A DNA stretch of 64,000 nucleotides from Doryteuthis pealeii (GCA_023376005.1 CM042156.1:47406092-47470091), one strand, 5' to 3'. Shown: positions 9,832-18,993, numbered from the stretch's first letter. Notes: generated from the letters alone by a model not told the origin. Translations and numbers: made by a program.

Positions 9832-10250
9832 AAAATGTGTTTTAGAGCTTCCCCTACTCCTAAAAATTGGTTTATAAAAGTATTTTTGCCCAAGGAATCC
9901 AAAAATCCTATCAAAAAAGTCTGAAAGTTAACGAGTCTTAAATTATTAATGATTTCTGATTTGCAAAATATTAACTGATGTAGTTTCGGTTCTGGGCAAA
10001 CACCAAACTATCTTTTTGGTACAAATAGTGTTCAATATATGTGAAATAATAATAGAAATAAATGTTGTCTTAGATTTAGTGCCACATCGGGATATTGATC
10101 TTTATATGGAAAATCAGAAATCATCAATAACTTAAAATTGGTTGACTTTCAGACCTTTTCAATAGCATTTTTGGAGTTCTTGGATAAAAATGTTTTTATA
10201 AATCAATTTTTAGGATTAGGGAAGTTCTAGAACTCATTTTACAGACAAAA
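9832..10250. mobile_element. Non-autonomous element with about 140-bp inverted repeats
   Basis: Left arm 9832-9967 is the imperfect reverse complement of right arm 10105-10250; ends TTTTGTCTG / CAGACAAAA. The loop is about 135 bp. Possible TA duplication at 9830-9831 and 10252-10253 would suit a Tc1/mariner-type transposase, but this is tentative. A half copy is at 4115-4373. Confidence 0.65.
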
Positions 10251-10714
10251 ATAGATTACAAAAGTCGCCATTTTTCGTGAACCCCACCAAATTTTGAGAG
10301 CTAAAAATCGACATAACTCCGCCAATTGGAAGCTCACATTTTGGGGAATGAATAACTTTAAGACAAAATTTCAGAAGAATTGAAGAGGGCGGGTGACAAT
10401 TTTACTTTTTTTCGGGGTGATTTGACATGGAATTGCCCCAATATAAGTCTAAATAGGGGTTATTCAATGATAAGATATCTACAATTCCCTAACTAAACAC
10501 TTCTAAAATCAAAGCTGATTACTTCTGATTATCGCTATGCAGATAAAAATTGAAAAGAAAGACTGCGAGTTTCACTGCAGCAGTCTAAGACTCGTCTTTA
10601 GTGACCAATTTTGTACAGAAGTATATTTACCAGACTCTTGAGAGTGACAGAAAGAAGTTAAACCGCACAGACCTAAGCACTAGTGGAATCGGCTACAATA
10701 TTGTGGACACATAA
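10251..10714. other. Unassigned sequence
   Basis: About 460 bases of non-simple sequence after the long-TIR element, with runs such as 'gaattgccccaatataag'. No gene or clear repeat. Confidence 0.35.
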
Positions 10715-11011
10715 AACTTACTGTCACTTAGTGAAAGTCACTAAATTGTACTGGTGTGAAAAATCACTAAAATAATAATAATAATAATAATAATGATAAT
10801 AATAATAATAATAATAATAAAGATAATAATAAACTTGAAAAAAGAGACTAGATGAACTGGATGATTAGAGTCAGAATTGTTACCATCCAGACCACATCAG
10901 TTCTAAAAATCGGATAGAATAACTAGAAGAGTTCCAATGACACAAGAAGACTTGCTGTCACTCAGATTCCAGTGAAAAACCACCAGTGAGATTTGGAAAT
11001 CAATCTGACCC
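10715..11011 (+). mobile_element. Two LINE-B 3' fragments with (AAT)n tail
   Basis: First fragment ends in 'actggtgtgaaaaatcacta' and (AAT)n at 10770-10825. A second follows at 10835-10985 with 'acttgctgtcactcagattc' and 'cagtgaaaaaccaccagtga'. Both match the LINE-B end at 55320-55425. Confidence 0.6.
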
Positions 11012-11028
11012 ATACATGACACCCTAAT

Positions 11029-11316
11029 GGAGGCGCGTGGTGTAATGGTTAGAGTCGTAGGAAATGGACTCATCCACCCGAGTTCAAATCCTGGACGTGG
11101 TAATTGCATTTCCCATAGCGCTAATACCCTTGGGAAAGGTTTGCATCCAACAACTCTCCCTCCAGCTATGGGTAAATAGTAGGGTAGACTGGGCTTTTAA
11201 TCTTGGATAGGTAACCAGTCTTGGAGAAGGAAAACTCTGAATTCAAGCCTATTAAACTCCGCTTAAGAAATTGACCTTGTGTCACATCCTGCTCACGTGG
11301 AGGGGTTGGTAAATAT
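11029..11316 (+). repeat. SINE2, full length, with 17-bp target-site duplication
   Basis: Complete tRNA-derived SINE. A box TGGTGTAATGG (11038-11048), B box GAGTTCAAATCC (11080-11091), then a 200-bp tRNA-unrelated body ending in 'ggggttggtaaatat'. It is flanked by perfect 17-bp repeats atacatgacaccctaat (11012-11028 and 11317-11333), the product of LINE-type target-primed insertion. About 20 other pieces of the family are in the window. The head resembles cephalopod tRNA-derived SINEs, which is an inference. Confidence 0.85.
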
Positions 11317-11333
11317 ATACATGACACCCTAAT

Positions 11334-11885
11334 AGTATTACCAGTGGACTTGGGAGTAATGGCAATGAATGGATACTGCATACTTCCCAGAGCTCTAAAA
11401 ATTAAGATGCAGTTTAGTTTCAAACCCAAGATACCTCTTTGGGAGGGGGTCTTACCCTCTACAGGGGATACAGTCAGCGTATTCCATGCCCAGCCATCTC
11501 CAGTTGTATCAAAATGCTTTCTATTTTAACTGAAGAAAGTAACTAAATATTTCGAAGGTAAAGAAAAAAATCACTGTTTATTCGCTCTTTAAAATGCATC
11601 TGATTGGTTTGGTTTCTTTGTTTAATGGCCTTAAAAGGATTCTCTTTCATTTACTTTAGCACACTTTTTATCATTCAAGGTAATTCCAAACCATTTTTCT
11701 TTTTTTGGTGGGGGGTAGTTGTTTCAAATTTCAAATAACAAAGAACTTTTCCTACGCATTTGGTTTCTTCACATTTAATCATTTAAAAAAAAAAATCTTG
11801 TAGCATTCACTTTACAATAAATTTTATCTAATCAGACATCTTTACATTTGCATTTTAATCCTTAGAATCTGAATGGTTGGTAGGG
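11334..11885. other. Unassigned sequence
   Basis: Continuation of the DNA into which SINE2 inserted, then AT-rich sequence. No gene or repeat recognised. Confidence 0.4.
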
Positions 11886-11945
11886 GCTGGTTTAGCTCAG
11901 TCAGTTGAGCATTCGCTTAGTCTTGTGAGGGAAGATATTTTCCCC
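11886..11945 (+). repeat. tRNA-like SINE1-type head
   Basis: Contains the A box TTAGCTCAGTCAG at 11892-11904 within 'tggtttagctcagtcagttg', like the SINE1 head at 14021. The B box is not preserved and the remainder diverges. Confidence 0.5.
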
Positions 11946-12059
11946 TATAAGAAAGTTGGACTCGTCCAACAAAACCCATAAATGATACGAAATACACAGT
12001 TGAATAGTCAAGTTCTAGTAGTAGCTAGTTGCTACTGTGAAATGCTACATGTTGGACAT

Positions 12060-12684
12060 GCTATTTTTATTATAAAAGGTAATTAGTAATTAGTAATTAG
12101 CAATTAATTGATTAGTAATTAGTAATTATTACAAAAGGAAATAAACCTATGTTGACGTTCGTGTGTAATTCAATACCAAAGCCATTATTATAGAAGAACA
12201 GTAGTGGTACTATTTAACCTATAACTGTGGGTTCATACCTTCTCCAGTTGTTGTATACCCTTTCTTTACTTCTATTATTCTTCTGCTCATCTTTAGTATC
12301 TTACGTTCTTCTTCTAGCGTCTGAACTTCGTCTTGCTGGTTGGTCGTCCTTGATTCATTTCTTCTTCTAGATCAGTCTTGTTGCCGAGACATTCATCAAC
12401 CACAAAACCATATTATTTATTTAAACCTTTATTTACTTAACTAAACATATTTCTCTAACTAACAAAACCCGCGTGTGCAGTGAGCTCCAAGCTAAGACAG
12501 AAACACCTTATCTGCCAGACGTCCAAGCTGAAAACTGAAGACCTAACCAGGTCCCACGTGACTTCACGTATTTCGCGTATTTCTGTAATATTCCATGGAA
12601 ATATATGAAAAGGGGCTATCCCTTCAGAAATACAGGGGGTTGACAATAATCTATGCATAGATTATGTAACACAGAGCTACATTA
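12060..12684. other. Short TAATTAG tandem repeat and unassigned sequence
   Basis: A few copies of taattag/taattagc at 12080-12130, then about 550 bases without a recognised gene. Position 12390-12650 has LTR-like features (aaacctttattta, CACGTG) but no ends could be set. Confidence 0.35.
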
Positions 12685-12790
12685 GCCCGTAAATGAACGT
12701 AATAGTGCAAGTGGAGTTCGAACTCGCTTACTACGATGTCACAGAACTGCACGATAACCACTACGCCATAGGGAATCGCCCCGTTTGCAT
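12685..12790 (-). repeat. SINE4 (tRNA-like) fragment
   Basis: On the minus strand: 'ctatggcgtagtggttatcg' as A-box region and gagttcgaactcc-like B box (12714-12728). Relatives are at 42245-42395(-) and 50830-50945(+). Confidence 0.55.
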
Positions 12791-13051
12791 ATGTTCTAAC
12801 TTTTTCGTTTTCTTTGAATATCGGAAATTGCAGTTGATAAAGTTTACATCCTGTTGTTAGAGACAAAACGAAATCTGTAAGCAAACGTAACCTCTGAAGA
12901 CGGGAAGTGATTAAAAGATTTACTCTGTGCACTGAATTCAGTTAATCTTCTGGTTACTTTATCTCTTACTTGTGAATCTGGACTCTTTAAGGGGGTGGGA
13001 AACATTGTTTAACGCTAAAAGATTTTTTTATCATGAAAAGCCTTCAAAGAA

Positions 13052-13145
13052 TTATTAGAAGCTTTGCTTAGTCTGGCACACAAGGCAACATATTGCTTAC
13101 GGTACATCAAGCTTTTAGTAAGTTATCACCCATCTAATACTCATG
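13052..13145 (-). repeat. 5S-rRNA-derived repeat, first part (interrupted by R1)
   Basis: The minus strand has the 5S box-C-like TTAGATGGGTGA region, followed by the family's own spacer ('gcttagtctggcacacaagg' on the plus strand). The unit continues after the R1 insertion at 13728. Confidence 0.6.
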
Positions 13146-13727
13146 CCGCCCTGTCGTCTGGGGCGTTAGAATGCACCGACTGCACCTCTGCAGAGGGGTA
13201 AGACTCCCCCAATGGGGCCACCTGTTGGCCGTGGGTGGCGACCCGTGATGCTTAAGGATAGAGCCCAGGTGGATGAGCAGTTCATGACATGCAATACTCC
13301 ACTTTGGCCCTATCTTGGGCTAGACGGGCGGTCGGAGAGGCCCCTCTGATCAATCGGCTGGTCACGCAAGCCCTAGCACCTATATGATTTTCCCAACCTA
13401 TTGCCTTATGGCAAGCCCCAACCCCTTTTTATCACATGGGTGCTAGAAGGCGGTGGTTGCGGGTCTACATGTCCTTAAACTCTATCTGATGGTGAGGTTC
13501 CGGTTTTGGAGGTTTGGGGAATGTGGAGCACCCCTTCATCACCATTGCTCCCTGGTCCACTCTGACCCGGAATGGTAGTACCTGTTAGGGTCCCATCTAT
13601 GGGTTAAATAGAAAAATGTATTTATAAAAAAATTGTATTATCCATTAAGAATTGATTTATTTCAAAACTTTATCGGCATTAAATGACCCACTGAGGTTGA
13701 TATACCGTAAAACAAAACAAACCAACT
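13146..13727 (+). mobile_element. R1 retroposon, full length, 9-bp target duplication
   Basis: 582 bp, flanked by atactcatg at 13137-13145 and 13728-13736, inserted into a 5S-like unit. Sense runs 5' 'ccctgtcgtctggggcgtta' to a 3' end 'gttgatataccgtaaaacaa' with AAAC/AACC repeats. No terminal inverted repeats and no clear Pol III boxes. Duplications of 9-11 bp plus frequent 5' truncation in other copies indicate LINE-type retroposition. GC-richer than the surroundings. I do not recognise the family. Confidence 0.75.
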
Positions 13728-13857
13728 ATACTCATGGATGCTTAACTTCAGCAATCTATCGGTACCCGATGTTTTTCAGCGTTATTTAGATTTTACAAAG
13801 GTTTGTTTACTCAAGCATAGAGATCTCAAGTTACTTACAATGCATGCGTTTATGTAT
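13728..13857 (-). repeat. 5S-rRNA-derived repeat, second part
   Basis: Continuation of the unit at 13052: the plus strand has 'gatgcttaacttcagcaatc', reverse complement of the 5S box A region (GAAGTTAAGC), then the spacer 'tacaaaggtttgtttactca'. Confidence 0.65.
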
Positions 13858-14395
13858 TTACCCCTCCCCCACACACACACACCACACGAGTAGGATGTGA
13901 CACATGGTCAATTTTTTAAGTGGAGCTTAACTGGTTTAAATTAAGAGTTTTCCTTCTCCTAGACTGGTTGTTAACTAAGGTTAAAGAATCCAGTATGTCC
14001 TACTATTTACCCATAGCTAGGGCCGGGTTAGCTCAGTCGGTAGAGCGTTCGGCTAGAAACCACAAGGTTCCTAGTTCGATACCGGTCCCCGCCAACTCAG
14101 CGTATGAGTAGCACAGGGATCTGTGCGGTAAAGTATGGAGCTGATGGTAGGTGTGGCGCTCCACCTCAGATGCTAAATACAATCTCCTGGTCTAGCGCTA
14201 TTGAAAAGGGGATAGACTCCCCCTCTGGCCGACTTTAGGCACCCGTCGACTTTACTTTACATAGGAAGAATTGTTGGATGCATACCTTTTCCTAGCGCTA
14301 TGTGAAATGCAAACAGCCTCGTTCAGGATTTGAACGTGGGTCGACGTGTCCATTTCCTACGATGATAACATTACACATGAGTTCCAGGCTATTCA
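13858..14395 (-). repeat. SINE2 copy split by a SINE1 insertion
   Basis: Minus-strand SINE2 in two parts, 13858-14020 and 14265-14395. Together they give the 3' blocks, the 'ccatagct' middle and the B box ('gatttgaacgtggg'). SINE1 sits between them in the opposite orientation, so SINE1 inserted later. Confidence 0.7.
14021..14264 (+). repeat. SINE1, full length, tRNA-derived
   Basis: tRNA-like head with A box TTAGCTCAGTCGG (14028-14040) and B box AGTTCGATACC (14073-14083), spacing as in a tRNA. The body has 'cacagggatctgtgcggtaa', 'cgctccacctcagatgc', 'ctggtctagcgctattg' and a 3' tail 'cgactttactttac'. Other copies: 24511-24766(-) and 5926-6098(-). Resembles octopus and squid tRNA-derived SINEs as an inference. 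Confidence 0.8.
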
Positions 14396-14444
14396 GTGGA
14401 AATAAACACTAGTGGAATTTTTGCCTTACCAAGATCAAAAAGCT

Positions 14445-14590
14445 CAATCCGCTTTACTATTTACCCATAGCTAGAGGGAGAATAGTTGAATGCTGACCTT
14501 TCCCAAGGATATTCATGCTATATGGAATGCAAACAGCCTCGTATCACTGGGTTCTTCGACGTTAACTATTACACAACGCACCTCTAGTAC
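14445..14590 (-). repeat. SINE2 5' half
   Basis: Minus-strand SINE2 head and middle: 'tttacccatagctagaggga' through 'gcaaacagcctcg' to an eroded A box near 14575. Confidence 0.6.
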
Positions 14591-14594
14591 ATGC

Positions 14595-14866
14595 TTTTAG
14601 TTAGTGATCACCCATCTAAGTAATGACTATGCTCATTGCTGCTTAACTTCAGTAATCTATCGGGGCCCTGTGTTTTAAGCATGGTTTGCATTTTACAAAG
14701 CTTTGCTTACTCTAGCACAGATATTTTCGATTGCCTGCAGTACATGGTTTTAGTAAGTGGTTACCCATCTAAGTACTGTGCAGACTCATCGTTGCTTAAC
14801 TTCAGTAATTTAGCTGGAACCGGTACTTTAAGCTTGCTTGCTTTTACGACATGTCTGTCATTTTGG
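14595..14866 (-). repeat. Two tandem 5S-rRNA-derived units, period about 152 bp
   Basis: The plus strand shows 'cacccatctaagta' (14609, 14763) and 'ttgcttaacttcagtaat' (14638, 14793), the reverse complements of 5S box C (TACTTGGATGGGTGACC) and box A (AAGTTAAGCA). 'ggaaccggtactttaagc' matches the 5' part of 5S. Between the units is a family-specific spacer 'tacaaagctttgcttactct'. Too diverged to be a functional 5S gene. Confidence 0.75.
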
Positions 14867-14884
14867 GGGTGATTCAATGTCGAA

Positions 14885-15228
14885 TCAGTCTTGTTGATGC
14901 TACGTATTGAACAAATTCTGGAAGCAGAATCCCACAAAAAGCAGCTGCACGGACTTTTATCACACAAATCCGAGTAAGACGGAGTAAGACATGTTGATGG
15001 AGAAGCAGGAACGAGCTCATAAGTGACGATCTCCTGCTGGCACCTATACATGAGCGCACTAGTGTGAGTTGGCCATCAAAAGGTTATATCGATCAACTCT
15101 GCGCGGTCATTGGAGGTTGTGCAAAGGACTTTCCAGGAAACGATGGCCGATAGGGATGGATGGCGAGGAAGAGTTATGGAGATACGTGCTGTCGGCAAGA
15201 TCTGATGATGATGATGATGATGATGGTG
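14885..15228 (+). mobile_element. LINE-A 3' fragment with (ATG)n tail
   Basis: Pieces in frame: 'NELISDDLLL', 'TSVSWPSKGYIDQLCAVIG' and 'CAKDFPGN', the same order as in the better copy at 41318-41654. Ends in (GAT)n at 15205-15228. Several stops. Confidence 0.65.
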
Positions 15229-15239
15229 ATGATACATGC

Positions 15240-15582
15240 GTTTACTAACCGGTGCTTTAAGTGTGATTTTATGCGTTATTCTAGCCACTTACTAAATTTA
15301 ACTAAGTTTGGCACAAGGCCAGAAATATGGAGCGTCCGCCGATAATCGAACGTTCAATGGTCTGCTAGTCTAGCTCACTTAACATTACACTCGACTATAG
15401 TCAAGGAGATGTTAATTATTTGATAAGCTTTATTTAGTTCAGCACACAGATCTCCGGTTACCCTCTGACCTGCTGTTACTAAGTGGCCATTCATCTAAAT
15501 ACGGAGCGGGCTCTTTGCTACTTAACTTCGGTGATCCAGCGGGAACCGTTGCTTTCAGCGTGACTTGATCGTAAGTTAAGTC
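15240..15582 (-). repeat. 5S-derived fragments flanking a tRNA-like fragment
   Basis: 15247-15300 keeps 'aaccggtgctttaagtgtga' and spacer. 15300-15400 is a SINE3-type tRNA-like piece on the minus strand. 15415-15582 is another 5S-like unit with 'tacttaacttcggtgatc' and 'gggaaccgttgctttcagcg', the least diverged 5S match in the window. Confidence 0.65.
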
Positions 15583-15599
15583 AAATAGTTCTCCGTTGT

Positions 15600-15984
15600 G
15601 CTTTTTTGGTTGAACTTATTGGAATGAGTTTGTGGGGGGGCACACGTGTGAAGGACCAAATAGGCCAATCATAGCTCTTCTAAAGGTCACGTGAGGCCGG
15701 CTATAAAAGTAAGAACTCAAAAGTGTCGCCTTCTTTTTTGACACTCGCAGTAGCAGCTCCTAGATACAACACGGGACAGTAAGACATCGCTTCGTTATAG
15801 CCCGAGACGGCCACGACTTCAAATCAGTGCAGCCCTCTTCTACTACAATTTGAACCGGACCACGAAAGAACGAATTACAAGTAACCAACAACTAAGATTC
15901 TGCAGACACATTTATCTGCAAATATGTGAGGAATTTTATCCCCTGAAGAAGCACTGTTTAAAAGCCTAAGTTTTGTAGGGGGAA
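15600..15984 (+). promoter_or_regulatory. Promoter-like block (CCAAT, CACGTG, TATA), possible LTR of a retroelement
   Basis: GCCAATC at 15664-15670, CACGTG at 15688-15693 and TATAAAA at 15702-15708 lie in the order and spacing of a Pol II core promoter. About 230 bp downstream CUGAAGA occurs after AUCCC, and later 'tttgtaggggg' could pair with it as a degraded hammerhead without its GAAA box. Such promoter plus hammerhead blocks are known from LTR-like ends of Penelope elements and retrozymes. No host gene follows; a LINE-A piece starts at 15985. Confidence 0.35.
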
Positions 15985-16288
15985 TATGGAAATCGGGACT
16001 CACAGACAAATTAAAGAGACAATTCTTCCAAGCCGTTGTCGTGTCAGTGCTGCTGTACGGTTGCACCACCTGGACCTTAATGAAGCGCCAACTGCCCCAT
16101 ATCAGCCAAACCATCCGAGTAAGACGGACACTACTGGAAAAGCAAGGACAAAATCATAAGTAACGTCCCCCTGTGTAAACCGGCACATGGGCACGCCAGT
16201 GTGGGCGGCCAGCAAAGACGTATATTGACCAGCTCTGTGTGGATACTGGATGCTGCGCAGAGGACCTCCCCGAGAACAATGTTCGATT
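15985..16288 (+). mobile_element. LINE-A 3' fragment with internal deletion
   Basis: Starts at the 'aaattaaagagacaattctt' block (KLKRQFFQAVVVSVLLYGCTTW region), deleted across the NKSW..HPT block, resumes at 'cccatatcagccaaaccatc' (SQTIRVRRT region) and ends near 'gcgcagaggacctcc'. Confidence 0.65.
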
Positions 16289-16329
16289 TGAATGTATTGG
16301 GTAAATTCATATATTACCTCATATATTAT

Positions 16330-16349
16330 ATATATAATCTTTATATCAC

Positions 16350-16398
<49 letters not shown>

Positions 16399-16400
16399 AA
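16330..16400. repeat. (TA)n microsatellite
   Basis: Interrupted (TA)n following LINE-A. Confidence 0.9.
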
Positions 16401-16679
16401 GGAAAGGTGAATAACAAACACAAACAATCGATTCAATTAATATTTCGTTTTTATCAGCTCAAGAACTTCTTAAGAATGATTTTATAAGCGAGGAAAAGAA
16501 AAGAAATTCTGGAGGGGACCACATCCAACGCATGCGCAAACTAACCCAAACACTAAAAGAAAAAGTTCAAAAGCCATAATCCGACCCCCAAATCAAAAGG
16601 CCAAAACAACCACCCAACCTTTCTCACCGAATTTTAAAAATACCTACACAACAACACACAAAAAGGCAACCAAAGGTAC

Positions 16680-17078
16680 AACAAACCTAAAATGTCTGCT
16701 ATACACACACCTAATAACTGACTCCCTAATCACAATGCCACACACCAATATCAAGATCCAACCCCCACAACTCACCTACGACAGCACAAACGTCATCTAT
16801 TATATCTAGTTCACCAAATGCAAAAACAGCAGATATGTAGGTGAAACGCAAACACCCTTCAGATTTAGATTTAATAGCCACAAATTTACAATTAAACAGT
16901 AATCTTAATACGGCACAATAGCAAAACTTTTCAATAAACCACAGCATAAACTTGAAAATTTTAAGTACATATTAATAGATCACCGCTTCCTATCCACACA
17001 AACACACAGAAATTAAGTGGATAATCCGCCTACGCAACACCACACACACACGCCCTAAACCCCATACAAATATTTCTA
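16680..17078 (+). pseudogene. Decayed Penelope-like element: GIY-YIG endonuclease domain
   Basis: One frame reads 'LITDSLITMPHTNIKI', then 'DSTNVIYYI' (GIY position), 'FTKCKNSRYVGETQTPFRF' (YIG position and conserved G-E-T), 'RFNSHKF', 'TIAKLFNKPQHKLENF'. A +1 shift then gives 'EIKWIIRLRNTTH', equivalent to the conserved E..WI..L.T..P.G end. This order is that of the GIY-YIG endonuclease at the C terminus of Penelope-like retroelements, which nicks target DNA. At least three stops and one frameshift make it dead. The catalytic Tyr, Arg-region and Glu-containing end are recognisable. Confidence 0.65.
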
Positions 17079-17384
17079 CACACATCCAGCGCCAGTGACC
17101 CACATATCCAACCCCAACCCGACCAATAAAGTGGATAATAAAGACAACCAGCTGCCCATATACCACATACCAACAGCAGTCCCAGCACCACCAGATATCA
17201 CTGACCGGCCGGCAGAGGGACACCCGAACCCCAGCCAATTCCAACCTCACGAACCCGCAGATGACCGGAATTTCAACATTTTCATCTATAAAAGCGCCAA
17301 GAACAACACATAGTCAGTCAGTTTAGACATGCTTGACAACGGTGGCTCACACATCTGATATATTGAATGAAATAAAATGAAACT
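17079..17384 (+). mobile_element. 3' untranslated end of the Penelope-like element
   Basis: C/A-rich sequence, then 'agtcagtcagtttagacatg' and 'tattgaatgaaataaaatga'. The last block recurs at 56165-56220, next to 'cttgataaaggaaggttatc' and 'tttcgaaat', which looks like an eroded hammerhead. Here the GAAA position reads GATA. Confidence 0.45.
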
Positions 17385-17470
17385 TAACGCATAACTCAAT
17401 TTTCTCGTATATCAAATTAATTTTCCCAATTAAATAAACTGAAATGCCATTAATCCGTTCAAGCCCCCAC
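17385..17470 (+). repeat. Fragment of a dispersed repeat shared with 20165-20265
   Basis: 'tctcgtatatcaaatt..attttccc' and 'aaatgccattaat' match 20212-20265 closely. The other end of the same family ('caaggtaccattg', minus strand) is at 17990-18095, with 'gtggtaccttgacatacgag' at 20166-20185. The sequence type is like the terminal region of a DNA transposon, but no duplication was found. Confidence 0.45.
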
Positions 17471-17557
17471 CCACTCCAAAACACTAATTTTTGTTACATC
17501 ATTTTAGATGAAAAAAAAAGACTAGCACCGTTTTGTATAAAAACTTGATAAAATATA

Positions 17558-17841
17558 TATATTTACCAACCCCTCCGCACGAGCAGGATGCGACACAAGG
17601 TCAATTTCTTATGCGGAGTTTATCAGGTTTGAATTCAGAGTTTTCCTTCTCCTAGACCGGTTGCCTAACAAGGTTAAAGAGCCCAATCTGCCCTACTATT
17701 TATCCATAGCTGGAGGGAGAGTAGGATTCATACCTTTCCCAGGGGTATTAGCGCTAAGTGAAATGCAATTACCACGGTCCAGGATTTGAACTCGGAGCGA
17801 CGAGTCCATTTCCCATGACCATTACACCATGCGCTTCCTAC
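17558..17841 (-). repeat. SINE2, full length, 16-bp target-site duplication
   Basis: Minus-strand full copy (284 bp): 3' end 'ggggttggtaaat', B box 'gagttcaaatcctgg' (17782-17796), A box near 17820-17833. Flanked by aacttgataaaatata at 17542-17557 and 17842-17857. Confidence 0.85.
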
Positions 17842-17857
17842 AACTTGATAAAATATA

Positions 17858-18339
17858 ATGTAATGAGTTATGTGTTGTATATGTTTTAATATTGAATTCT
17901 TTTATAAATGATATTTTCTTTGGCGTAATGAATTTGGAAAATTAAATGATTTTTTGCAACATAAACGTACCTGAAGCTAGTTCATACCTTAAATTTTAGC
18001 TCTCAACTCAGAGCAAAAAACCAACCGAGTAACAGCTCGTAAGTTGGAAAATTCGTAAGTGGGGGCACACATAAGTCAAGGTACCATTGAAAATTAATTT
18101 ATTTTCAAAATTAAAACATTATATTTCTACATAGTCACATTTTGGTGCTATACATTCTTTAAGCGTTACGTCCTCTTCTTTGTTTCGTCAATGAAGAAAA
18201 TCTAGTCTACTTTGGCAAGGTTTAACTATCTGTCTATCTTTTTGCTCTCTTACGTTTTCATTCTCTGGTCCACTGGAACGAGGGTGAAGGTAATAGCAAT
18301 TGTAGCTAGTGCCTTCGGAATGTGTCCTTAAGGGTTTGA
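17858..18339. other. AT-rich sequence with a transposon-end fragment
   Basis: Apart from the dispersed-repeat end at 17990-18095 (minus strand), no gene or RNA is seen. Confidence 0.35.
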
Positions 18340-18850
18340 AACGGAGACTGAAGGAATTGGAAATCAGAGGAAGAATAAAGACCATCTAGACCAGGGTTTC
18401 CCGACCAGGGTTGCTCTCACCTCCTGGCGGTGCGAGCATCATTTCAAGGGGTCCGTTCAAATTTAGATAATTTTTTTTCTTTTGTAATTAATTTAGCAAG
18501 TAATTCAAATATTAATGTCAAATTTTTGTTAACATATTATATTAGATTTAGAGAGTGAAATATATATGATCTTTTGATAAAACTGTAGTATGAATTCACA
18601 TTCTATATTTTTGAACAAAAGTATAAATTATCGGGGTGTGAGGTCAGAGCAAAATTCTTTTAAGGGTGCGGGAATAGAAAAAGGTTAGGAACCACTGATC
18701 TAGACCATAGTATTGTTGATATTGGTTAGAATACCCAGGAGAGTCCTGTGGATCTAAGGAGACTTGCTGTTACTCAGACTCCCGTAAAAGACCACCAGCT
18801 AACACTGGTGTGAAGAAATCGCAGGGAGTGAAATAACAATAATAGAAAGA
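18340..18850 (+). mobile_element. LINE-B 3' relic interrupted by a hAT MITE
   Basis: 'aaggaattggaaatcagagg' before, and 'atacccaggagagtcctgtg', 'acttgctgttactcagactc' and 'cgcagggagtgaaataacaa' after the insertion at 18392-18697. Confidence 0.7.
18392..18697. mobile_element. hAT-type MITE with perfect 8-bp duplication
   Basis: 306 bp, flanked by atctagac at 18384-18391 and 18698-18705. Ends CAGGGTTTCCCGACCAGG and, reverse-complemented, CAGTGGTTCCTAACC, an imperfect terminal inverted repeat of the CAGNGGTTCCNNACC type typical of hAT elements. No ORF, so non-autonomous. The host LINE-B sequence rejoins perfectly once the element and one duplication are removed. Confidence 0.8.
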
Positions 18851-18949
18851 ACAAACAGAAAGAAGCCGCCAAGAATCTTTCTAAAGAGTGTTAATTATCC
18901 TCGTCAGCTTGCATTGTCTAAAGAAAGAAAGAAAGAGGCAGGTCTAGTG

Positions 18950-18954
18950 CTCAT

Positions 18955-18993
<39 letters not shown>

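Noticed and set aside
14021..14093. Functional tRNA gene
   Set aside because: It has A and B boxes but no closed acceptor stem, and it is the head of SINE1 with the usual body attached.
15415..15582. Functional 5S rRNA gene
   Set aside because: Boxes A and C are recognisable but changed, the 5' and 3' ends do not pair, and it is part of a diverged repeat cluster.
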